A stretch of 5,362 nt of DNA from Acidimicrobiales bacterium (lineage in GTDB: Bacteria; Actinomycetota; Acidimicrobiia; Acidimicrobiales; UBA8190), in contig JASHZK010000201.1 in NCBI GenBank assembly GCA_030042575.1, forward strand, positions 1-5,362, in the 5' to 3' direction. Below, piece by piece: positions 1-5,082 of the stretch. The notes beneath the pieces were generated by a model. It saw only the letters and a list, made by a program, of their open reading frames with translations. It did not search any database and was not told the origin of the DNA. Made by a program: the position numbers and the translations under genes. The stretch's first letter is position 1. Each line of letters begins with the position of its first letter.

Positions 1-401
1 TATTGTTCGAGGTCGAACCCGAACAGGGGGAACGACTCGGTGAAGCTGCCCCTGCCCAAGATGACCTCGGCGCGGCCGTGGGAGGCGGCGTCAAGAGTGG
101 CGAAGCGCTGGTAGACCCGCACGGGATCGTCCGAACTCAAGACAGTCACAGCCGAACCCAACTGGATCTGGTCGGTCCTCGAGGCGATCGACGCGAGGAC
201 GGTCTCCGGACTCGAGATGGCGAAATCGGCACGGTGGTGTTCGCCAACCCCGAAGAACCTCAGTCCCACTTGGTCGGCCAGGATGCCTTCGGCGATCACG
301 TCACGGATGGTCTGGGCTTGGGACCCAGGCTCTCCGGTCACGGTCTCGGTCACATCGCCAAAGGTGTCAAGACCGAGTTCCACTGCCTTGCCGCTGGCCA
401 C
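1..401 (-). CDS. LLM class flavin-dependent oxidoreductase (luciferase-like monooxygenase), N-terminal part, runs off the left edge
   Basis: The minus strand is open from here past the window edge and gives 133 residues of a bacterial-luciferase-like (F420/FMN-type TIM-barrel) monooxygenase. The opening strand reads VELGLDTFGDV. It is followed by FFGVGEHHRADF (residues 49-60, the HH-containing loop of the family), SPETVLASIASRT (64-76), LGSAVTVLSSDDPVRVYQRF (81-100) and GRGSFTESFPLFGF (116-129). These match the subgroup whose members usually begin MELGLDTFGDV. I chose the GTG at 401 because AGGGAGG lies 9 nt upstream (411-417). In-frame alternatives are ATG at 431 or 428, with no good ribosome site, and GTG at 383, which would begin exactly at VELGLDT. 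The true substrate is unknown; such enzymes oxidise small organics with reduced flavin and O2. The C-terminal part is missing only because the window ends. It is transcribed away from msrB. Confidence 0.9.
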   Translation of the reverse strand, partial: MASGKAVELGLDTFGDVTETVTGEPGSQAQTIRDVIAEGILADQVGLRFFGVGEHHRADFAISSPETVLASIASRTDQIQLGSAVTVLSSDDPVRVYQRFATLDAASHGRAEVILGRGSFTESFPLFGFDLEQ

Positions 402-721
402 GCTTCTCTTCCTCCCTCGGCCGCCCATCATTTGTACGCACAACAACGCCTACAACCGGCCCCCGGCCGTGCACATTCCCGGGTCGGGACCTGACGCCGG
501 GGGAACGGGCCGGAGGGGCCCTTGGGCGTCCCCATGTGCCTTCGGCAGGGCCCGGATCCCCTGAGGGCTGGTCCACGGCGGGAGGAGAGGGAGTCCGAGC
601 ACGGCCTACCCTGGGACGATTTGGAGGACCCCGGGTGTTGGCAGTTGGTGGGGCCGGGGACACGACAGGGTCGTGACAAACATGGAGAACGGCTGGCGCA
701 CCTCGGGAAGGGAGGTCAAGG
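402..721. other. Divergent intergenic region between the luciferase-like gene and msrB
   Basis: About 320 bases separate two divergently transcribed genes, so promoters for both should lie here. I see no intact gene: the open frames across it are proline/arginine-rich and have no recognisable motif. GC-rich short hairpins occur, for example GGGCC-ggagg-GGCCC at 507-521, but none has a T-run. No convincing -35/-10 pair could be picked by eye on either strand. The clearest element is the inverted repeat at 661-675. Confidence 0.6.
661..675. promoter_or_regulatory. Inverted repeat upstream of msrB (possible operator)
   Basis: CACGAC-agg-GTCGTG is a perfect 6-bp inverted repeat with a 3-nt spacer. 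It ends 46 nt before the msrB start codon, a usual place for a repressor or activator site in a promoter or 5' leader. The protein that might bind it is unknown. A 6-bp repeat in GC-rich DNA can arise by chance, so this is a weak call. Confidence 0.3.
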
Positions 722-1198
722 GTGGCAGACCAGTACCAAAAGGATCACACGACAGTCGCCAAGCTCACTCCTCGCCAGTACGCGGTGACCCAGGAGGATG
801 CAACCGAGCCGGCCTTCGACAACGAATTCTGGGATCAGAAGGAACCTGGGATCTACGTCGATATCGTTTCCGGTGAGCCCCTGTTCGCCTCGACCCACAA
901 GTTCAATAGTGGCTGTGGTTGGCCGAGCTTCACTATTCCCCTCGAGGCTTCGAACATCGTCGAGAAGAACGACCGCAGCCACGGGATGATCCGGACTGAG
1001 GTTCGCTCGGCACACGGGGACAGCCACCTGGGCCACGTCTTCGACGACGGGCCGCCCGAGGAGGGTGGCTTGCGCTACTGCATCAATTCCGCCGCTCTGC
1101 GGTTCGTCCCCTATGAGGATCTGGAGGCGGAAGGCTACGGGCAGTACAAGGCAGTCCTGGAACGAGCCATGAAGGGAGCAGAGGGCACACATGAGTGA
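722..1198 (+). CDS. msrB: Peptide-methionine (R)-S-oxide reductase MsrB, zinc-less type
   Basis: 158 residues, the normal length for a single-domain MsrB, which reduces the R epimer of protein methionine sulfoxide in the cytoplasm using thioredoxin. Family landmarks appear in order: [10 protein letters not shown] (15-24), [12 protein letters not shown] (27-38), [13 protein letters not shown] (43-55), [10 protein letters not shown] (61-70), [11 protein letters not shown] (84-94), [11 protein letters not shown] (101-111) and [13 protein letters not shown] (116-128). Cys120 in RYCIN is the expected catalytic cysteine, and Cys65 in SGCGWPSF sits where the resolving cysteine is found. The two CxxC zinc pairs of classical MsrB are absent: residues 47-50 read DIVS and 97-101 read AHGDS. 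This resembles the zinc-less MsrB forms, such as the B domain of streptococcal MsrAB fusions. The start is GTG, with GGAGGT at 711-716, 5 nt upstream. The last 8 nt overlap msrA, so the two genes are co-transcribed and probably translationally coupled. Confidence 0.96.
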   Translation: MADQYQKDHTTVAKLTPRQYAVTQEDATEPAFDNEFWDQKEPGIYVDIVSGEPLFASTHKFNSGCGWPSFTIPLEASNIVEKNDRSHGMIRTEVRSAHGDSHLGHVFDDGPPEEGGLRYCINSAALRFVPYEDLEAEGYGQYKAVLERAMKGAEGTHE

Positions 1199-1709
1199 CC
1201 GAACGGAGATGGCGATTCTCGCCGGTGGGTGTTTCTGGGGTATGCAGGACCTGGTCCGCAAGCTCCCTGGTGTCATCTCGACTCGCGTTGGCTACACCGG
1301 GGGGGATGTGGATCACGCCACATACCGCCACCACGGCACCCATGCCGAGGCCATCGAGATCACCTTCGACCCTGAGCGGACCTCATATCGTCAAATCCTC
1401 GAATTCTTCTTCCAGATCCATGATCCGACGACCCTCAATCGTCAAGGCAACGACGTAGGCACCAGCTATCGTTCCGCCATCTACTACTTGGACGACGAGC
1501 AACGCAGGACAGCACAAGACACCGTCACCGACGTAGAGGCGTCAGGGCTTTGGCCCGGCCGCGTCGTCACCGAGATCACACCGGCCGGTCCATTCTGGGA
1601 GGCTGAAGCCGAGCACCAGGACTACCTGGAGCGCTATCCCAACGGGTACACCTGTCACTTCCCCCGCCCGGGGTGGATCCTCCCAGGTCGCGCCCAAACG
1701 GCCGTGTGA
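1191..1709 (+). CDS. msrA: Peptide-methionine (S)-S-oxide reductase MsrA
   Basis: 172 residues. It reduces the S epimer of methionine sulfoxide, free or in proteins, and so complements MsrB. The catalytic motif GGCFWG places the nucleophilic cysteine at residue 14. Other family blocks are GYTGG (34-38), [17 protein letters not shown] (45-61), [20 protein letters not shown] (76-95), [18 protein letters not shown] (129-146) and [14 protein letters not shown] (149-162). Cys155 in the last block is the only other cysteine and corresponds by position to the resolving Cys154 of M. tuberculosis MsrA. The enzyme therefore looks like the two-cysteine mycobacterial type rather than the three-cysteine E. 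coli type. The start ATG lies inside the end of msrB (ATGAGTGA, 8-nt overlap). GAGGG at 1181-1185 and AAGGGAG at 1172-1178 are possible ribosome sites inside msrB. No strong terminator follows. Confidence 0.97.
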   Translation: MSDRTEMAILAGGCFWGMQDLVRKLPGVISTRVGYTGGDVDHATYRHHGTHAEAIEITFDPERTSYRQILEFFFQIHDPTTLNRQGNDVGTSYRSAIYYLDDEQRRTAQDTVTDVEASGLWPGRVVTEITPAGPFWEAEAEHQDYLERYPNGYTCHFPRPGWILPGRAQTAV

Positions 1710-1924
1710 CATCCGCCCCGGAGGGCTAAGCGAGAATCACCGCCAGATGGCGTATCGGGGTCGTCGATGCGCCGATTGCCAGTGCTGAGTCACGACCCAC
1801 ATCCTTGACGGCCCCTATTTTCGTGCCCACTACGCCGAACACCGAGCGTGGTCAGCCGAGATCGTCACCTCGGAGTTGTCAGCTGGGTTGGTGGCTCCGT
1901 GACCGGACGGTCATGATGGGAACC
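1710..1924. other. Non-coding stretch downstream of msrA
   Basis: No recognisable gene in these 215 bases. A short frame on the plus strand (1789-1902) reads smoothly and includes AEIVTSEL, which looks a little like the SELVTNA box of GHKL anti-sigma kinases. It lacks the rest of that box and stops at once, so I do not call it. A 4-bp GC hairpin at 1715-1726 is too short and lacks a T-run. TTGACG at 1805-1810 could be a -35 box, but no good -10 follows at 16-18 nt. Confidence 0.5.
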
Positions 1925-1931
1925 ATGACCG
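1900..1931. promoter_or_regulatory. Cluster of three TGACCG half-sites (operator-like inverted repeats)
   Basis: Two interlocking inverted repeats share their middle arm. TGACCG-ga-CGGTCA (1900-1913) is a 6-bp palindrome with a 2-nt centre. CGGTCATG-atgggaac-CATGACCG (1908-1931) is a perfect 8-bp inverted repeat with an 8-nt spacer. Together they give half-sites at 1900-1905 (+), 1908-1913 (-) and 1926-1931 (+), with the two direct copies 26 nt apart. The right arm covers the ATG at 1925 that opens the presumed ABM remnant. This arrangement fits a dimeric repressor operator, or a hairpin over a start codon; the regulator is not identifiable here. Confidence 0.4.
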
Positions 1932-2110
1932 CCATCCGTGTCAACGCCATCGCCGTCCCCCGTGGAGGACGGCGATGTGCTGGCCCGCCGCTGGAACGAC
2001 GGGGCCGTGAGCTCGCCGAGGGCCACCAGGGCGTCGAGCGGTCTCTGGCCCACCGAGACAACTGTGAGGCTTGATGCTGGTGGGTGGGCAGAGCTTGCGG
2101 TGGAGGCATG
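1925..2110 (+). pseudogene. Possible decayed antibiotic-biosynthesis-monooxygenase (ABM) family gene
   Basis: From ATG 1925 the frame reads MTAIRVNAIAVP, which closely resembles the first beta strand of actinobacterial ABM-domain proteins (typically a start like MxxIRVNAIxVP). The family-like signal then moves to another frame, giving EDGDVLARRWND...GAVSS (from about 1962), where the family has a 'G-elarRF..rag.vs' helix. It moves back to the first frame for AEGHQGVE (about 2018-2041), where the family has a 'aeGFqGFElL' strand. A third shift gives MLVGG...LRWRHD (about 2075-2112), comparable to a 'WLVvTrWrD' strand. No single frame covers more than half of the domain; the original frame stops at 2072-2074. 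The likeliest reading is a small monooxygenase gene broken by several indels. The family comparison is from memory and each segment is short, so chance cannot be excluded. Confidence 0.35.
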
Positions 2111-2144
2111 ATTGTCCATCCCTAGGCAAGGAGGCGCGGTAGGC

Positions 2145-2510
2145 ATGGGACCAGTCATCCGAGTGCCCGAGGAGGTCGCTCGACGGCTCATCGAGGAGAC
2201 CGACCTCGTCGAGGTCGACCACATCCTGCCAGACGCAGTTGACGCCGTCGACGTCCAGCTCGGCAGTTCATCGGGAGATCTCATGGTCCTCAAGGAGAGA
2301 CCATCAGGTGGATACGGGCCATTGGTGGCGGTGATAGCCGACTCCGAGTATGCCAAGAGCGCTCCGGAGCCTTTCGAGCTGACCGTGAGTGACAGGGACG
2401 GTAACCAGCATCCATTCTCTGGAGCCGACAACCAACACTCCATCCAGGACCATCTGCGACTGGCCTACTTCGGCGCACGTGGAGATCGTCGCCCATTGCT
2501 TCCGGGCTGA
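2145..2510 (+). CDS. Hypothetical protein, 121 residues, upstream of a Rieske gene
   Basis: I do not recognise this family. The start ATG at 2145 has AAGGAGG at 2128-2134, 10 nt upstream. An in-frame TTG at 2112 would add 11 residues but has no comparable ribosome site. The protein begins with an acidic amphipathic stretch (PEEVARRLIEETDLVEVDHI, residues 8-27), followed by a mixed alpha/beta-looking sequence (VDAVDVQLGS, GPLVAVIADSEYA, PFELTVSDRDG). There are no cysteines, no signal peptide, no membrane helix and no obvious catalytic motif. The third-position G/C bias is good up to about 2474 but collapses over the last 11 codons (4 of 11 end in G or C), while the +1 frame becomes coding-like. 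The C-terminus may therefore be altered by a frameshift. It lies 67 nt upstream of the Rieske gene, on the same strand and probably in the same transcript. Confidence 0.6.
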   Translation: MGPVIRVPEEVARRLIEETDLVEVDHILPDAVDAVDVQLGSSSGDLMVLKERPSGGYGPLVAVIADSEYAKSAPEPFELTVSDRDGNQHPFSGADNQHSIQDHLRLAYFGARGDRRPLLPG

Positions 2511-2577
2511 CCCTACCCTCAGAGCGAGGTTCGACAAATCCCCGCCGACTCGACGGAGACCACAAGGAGGAGGCCCT

Positions 2578-2943
2578 ATGGCCGATGGCCCGAAACTCGT
2601 GAACGTGAGGGACCTCGGAGACCGTGGCGTCAAGAAGGTTCACACCCGTCTTGGCCAGCTCGCCGTGGGTGAGGCGTCGGGCCAGCCCTTTGCCGTATCC
2701 AACCGCTGTCGCCATCTGGGCGCCTCACTGGGTGAAGGCAAGGTGACGGAGAACGGATGCCTCAAGTGCCCGTGGCACGGTGCCGAGTACGACGTGACTA
2801 CGGGAAAGATGACGCTCGGTCCCCAAGGGGCGTTGTTCGCCCCGGTGCGCCAGGTCGTGCGCTCTGTCACGAACGCGGTGGCCAGGCTGAGGCGCTACCG
2901 GGTGACCGAGATCGGTGGAGAGATACACCTCGCTGAGCCGTGA
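2578..2943 (+). CDS. Rieske [2Fe-2S] ferredoxin-like protein
   Basis: 121 residues, soluble, with one Rieske domain. The cluster ligands are visible as Cys44-Arg-His46 (CRHLG) and Cys64-Pro-Trp-His67 (CPWHG), 17 residues apart, as expected for two-His two-Cys Rieske centres. The surrounding pattern (PFAVSNRCRHLGASLGEG, then YDVTTGKMTLGPQG, then YRVTEIGGEIHL at the end) follows the normal Rieske beta fold. The segment after the cluster (residues 90-108) is rich in arginine and could be a partner-docking surface. The start at 2578 is chosen because AAGGAGGAGG lies just upstream (2564-2573). The same frame is open back to 2389 without a stop. No oxygenase, reductase or cytochrome partner is present, so it could serve an oxygenase, a nitrite-reductase-like small subunit role, or another electron-transfer chain; the sequence does not decide. 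Confidence 0.9.
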   Translation: MADGPKLVNVRDLGDRGVKKVHTRLGQLAVGEASGQPFAVSNRCRHLGASLGEGKVTENGCLKCPWHGAEYDVTTGKMTLGPQGALFAPVRQVVRSVTNAVARLRRYRVTEIGGEIHLAEP

Positions 2944-3301
2944 GTCCCAACCCGCCCGCCACCTCCCGTTCCTGCCGGTCTCCCAGGGTCTGGGCGTCCT
3001 ACGAGTCCAGCTCTTTGTGGGGGGTCGCCGGTAAGCGCAGACTGGCATTGTCGCGGTCTCGGGCCATCGAGCCGCTTGAATCCACTGTCGCCCTGTACGT
3101 TTCTTGATCCACGCGGGTGGATCATGCTCTGGTGATAGCTGGTACAGGTTCACGAATCTCGTCGAGAATGACTGAGGCACCCAACCGCGAGTAGGCCGGG
3201 AGTCGACAACGACCGGTAAAGGTGGTTCCAGTCATGCCGTAACCTTGTCCTCACGCCCTCCTCACTCGAGGTCATGTGGCGTTCGGGTTCAGCGGGCGAT
3301 C
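2944..3301. other. Convergent intergenic region between the Rieske gene and poxB
   Basis: About 360 bases between two genes that point toward each other. I see no convincing gene in either direction; the minus-strand frame across 2725-3180 is a mirror of the Rieske gene for most of its length and carries no motif I recognise. Apart from the hairpin at 3105-3124 there is only a weak 5-bp stem, CCCAG-ggt-CTGGG, at 2982-2994 with no T-run. Confidence 0.55.
3105..3124. terminator. Perfect 8-bp hairpin in the convergent gap (possible terminator)
   Basis: TGATCCAC-gcgg-GTGGATCA forms a perfect 8-bp stem with a 4-nt loop, the most stable short hairpin in this gap. It lies 161 nt past the Rieske stop codon and 177 nt past the poxB stop codon, where a shared bidirectional terminator could sit. 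No T-run follows on either strand. It may be an actinobacterial-style terminator without a U-tract, a palindromic protein-binding site, or chance. Confidence 0.35.
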
Positions 3302-5035
3302 TCAGAGTAAGCGAACGTTGTGCTCGACGGTTTCGATGACCTCATCAAGATGCCCGCTCAGCACTTGTTTCCACATACTCATCGTAAAGCCTTTGGCCGT
3401 CTTCGCCGGAACGTGGGAAGGCAGGGCGAGGGCGTAAGGCTCCACCACGATATCTACGACCACGGGCCCAGCGGTGTGGCCGAGCGCGGTGCTTAAGGCG
3501 TCACGCACGTCGCCCGGCTCCTCGATACGGATGCCATACGCACCAAAGGCCGTAGCGACCTGGCTGAAGTCTGGGTTCAAGAAGTCGGTTCCGAACGGGA
3601 CGAAGCCAGCCTCCTGCTGCTCGATATTGACGAAATCGAGCATGCCGTTGTTGAAGATCACGTTCACAACACGGGTTCTTCGCTGGACTTGGGTCAGCAA
3701 ATCGCCCAGCCCCAGCATTGTGAAGCCGCCATCACCGCACAAGGCGATGACTTGACGACCCGGGAAAGCCAGCGCCGCTCCAAAGGCATTCGGCGAAGCG
3801 CTGGCCATGGACGCCCAGGTGAGCGAGCCGAACAGGCGGCGATACCCCCCGTACTCGATGTGGCGAGCGGCCCAGATGCAGGGCGTGCCGGTATCCACGG
3901 TGAAGACGGCGTCATCGTCGGCCAGTTCGGACAAGACCGCCGCCACGAACTCGGGCCTGATCGGCTTGATGCCGGGTCCTTTTGTGACGTAGTGCCGCAG
4001 GCGGCGGCGGGCGCGCTCGGTTTGTGCAATGTGCTCCCTCAAGAACTGTTCATCGTGCTTGCCTTTGATCTTCGGAATGAGGCCGCGGAGCGTAGCTGCC
4101 ACGTCGCCGACGACGCCGAGTTCGAGCGGAGCCCGGCGCCCGAGGTGCCCGGGATGGCGGTCGACCTGGATGATCTTCACCCTCTTTTGCGGCAAGAAGT
4201 CGCTGAAGGGGAAGTCCGTTCCGAGCATCAACAGCACGTCTGCACCGTTGATCGCACTGTGGCAACCGCCATAGCCGAGCAGGCCCGTCATACCTACCGC
4301 GTTGGGATTTTCGTGTTCGAGCCACTCTTTGCCCTTGAAGCTATAGCCAACCGGCGCCTTGAGGCGGATGGCGAGCTCGCGAACCTCCTCCTGGGCCTGG
4401 GCGCAGCCATCCCCACCGAAGATGGCCACCGTCTCGGCGCCGTTGATCAGCGCGGCCATGGTGTCGAGATCGGGAGCGGAGGCCCCGCCGATGGTCCTGG
4501 CCGGCAAAGGCACGCGCAGCGGTTCCGTGGGCGCGTCAGCAGCCGCCACATCGCCTGGCAGGGAGATCACCACGGGACCGCGTTCGGCGATCGCGGTGAT
4601 GATTGCCGTGCTCACCACTGACCGCAGCTGCTCGGGGTTGACAAGGCGTCCGATGTACAGCGCGGCCGTGTCGAAGAATTTGTATGGATTGAGCTCCTCG
4701 AGAGCGTCCGAGTCGAGTAGCGACGACTCGACATCTCCGGCGATGGCCATGATCGGCACGCCTTCTTTGCGAGCATCGATAAGGCCGTTGATGAGATGCG
4801 TCACCCCCGGTCCCGCCGTCCCGCACACCGCCACCGGGTTTCCGGTTAGGCGCGCTTCTGCGACGGCGGCAAACGCCCCGTACTCCTCGTGGCGCACGTG
4901 GACGAAGTCCACCGAACCATTCCGGCGCAACGCGTCGATCACGGGGTTCAGCGCATCGCCGACGATCCCGTAGCACCGCCGAACCCCTGCTCGCGCCAGC
5001 ATCTCCCACATGGCCTCTGCTACGGACTTGGCCAT
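3302..5035 (-). CDS. poxB: Pyruvate dehydrogenase (quinone) / pyruvate oxidase, PoxB type
   Basis: 577 residues, close to the 572 of E. coli PoxB and alignable over its whole length. It converts pyruvate to acetate and CO2 with thiamine diphosphate (ThDP) and FAD, passing electrons to membrane quinone. The N-terminal pyrimidine-binding domain (about 1-170) has RHEEYGAFAA with the ThDP-activating Glu50 at the same number as in E. coli PoxB, plus AGPGVTHLINGL (74-85). The central FAD domain (about 185-340) includes KIIQVDRHPGHLGRRAPLEL and VVGDVAATLRGL. The C-terminal ThDP domain has the GDGG (434-437)...NN (462-463) motif. The tail (KGFTMSMWKQVLSGHLDEVI, residues 548-567, then the last ten) matches the KGF-start C-terminal helix that E. 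coli PoxB uses for membrane binding. The ATG at 5035 has GGAGGTGAGAGG directly upstream. Related ThDP enzymes (acetolactate synthase, sulfoacetaldehyde acetyltransferase) fit less well because of the tail. Confidence 0.95.
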   Translation of the reverse strand: MAKSVAEAMWEMLARAGVRRCYGIVGDALNPVIDALRRNGSVDFVHVRHEEYGAFAAVAEARLTGNPVAVCGTAGPGVTHLINGLIDARKEGVPIMAIAGDVESSLLDSDALEELNPYKFFDTAALYIGRLVNPEQLRSVVSTAIITAIAERGPVVISLPGDVAAADAPTEPLRVPLPARTIGGASAPDLDTMAALINGAETVAIFGGDGCAQAQEEVRELAIRLKAPVGYSFKGKEWLEHENPNAVGMTGLLGYGGCHSAINGADVLLMLGTDFPFSDFLPQKRVKIIQVDRHPGHLGRRAPLELGVVGDVAATLRGLIPKIKGKHDEQFLREHIAQTERARRRLRHYVTKGPGIKPIRPEFVAAVLSELADDDAVFTVDTGTPCIWAARHIEYGGYRRLFGSLTWASMASASPNAFGAALAFPGRQVIALCGDGGFTMLGLGDLLTQVQRRTRVVNVIFNNGMLDFVNIEQQEAGFVPFGTDFLNPDFSQVATAFGAYGIRIEEPGDVRDALSTALGHTAGPVVVDIVVEPYALALPSHVPAKTAKGFTMSMWKQVLSGHLDEVIETVEHNVRLL

Positions 5036-5050
5036 CCTCTCACCTCCGCA

Positions 5051-5082
5051 CCACGAGACCTTCTTCAGTAGCGCTCTCGTGG
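5051..5082. promoter_or_regulatory. 8-bp inverted repeat just upstream of the poxB ribosome site
   Basis: CCACGAGA (5051-5058) and TCTCGTGG (5075-5082) are perfect reverse complements separated by 16 nt. On the poxB strand the repeat ends only a few bases before GGAGGTGAGAGG and 15 nt before the ATG. It could be an operator, or an RNA hairpin in the leader that affects access to the ribosome site. No T-run follows, so a normal intrinsic terminator is unlikely. Confidence 0.4.

Noticed and set aside
3..494. Long plus-strand open frame at the left end
   Set aside because: It is the mirror of the luciferase-like gene on the minus strand, whose residues match a known family throughout; the plus-strand translation has no family features.
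748..755. CACGACAG repeated from 661-668 inside the start of msrB
   Set aside because: A single 8-base match lacking the second palindrome arm, within coding sequence; probably chance.
1715..1726. GCCC-cgga-GGGC hairpin just after msrA
   Set aside because: Only 4 bp of stem and no T-run; not enough to call a terminator.
1789..1902. Short plus-strand frame containing AEIVTSEL, reminiscent of the SELVTNA box of GHKL anti-sigma kinases
   Set aside because: The match is only a few residues, the N-box asparagine is absent and the frame stops immediately.
1865..2443. 192-codon minus-strand frame across the gap and the hypothetical gene
   Set aside because: Serine/threonine/proline-rich low-information translation typical of a shadow frame; it is antisense to a better-supported frame with a ribosome site.
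2982..2994. CCCAG-ggt-CTGGG hairpin after the Rieske gene
   Set aside because: Five base pairs and no T-run; likely by chance in GC-rich DNA.
2725..3180. 151-codon minus-strand frame in the convergent gap
   Set aside because: Much of it is antisense to the Rieske gene, there is no ribosome site or motif, and the portion in the gap resembles no family I know.
3689..4621. 310-codon plus-strand open frame inside poxB
   Set aside because: It lies wholly antisense to a full-length PoxB with all its motifs; long antisense frames are common in GC-rich genes.
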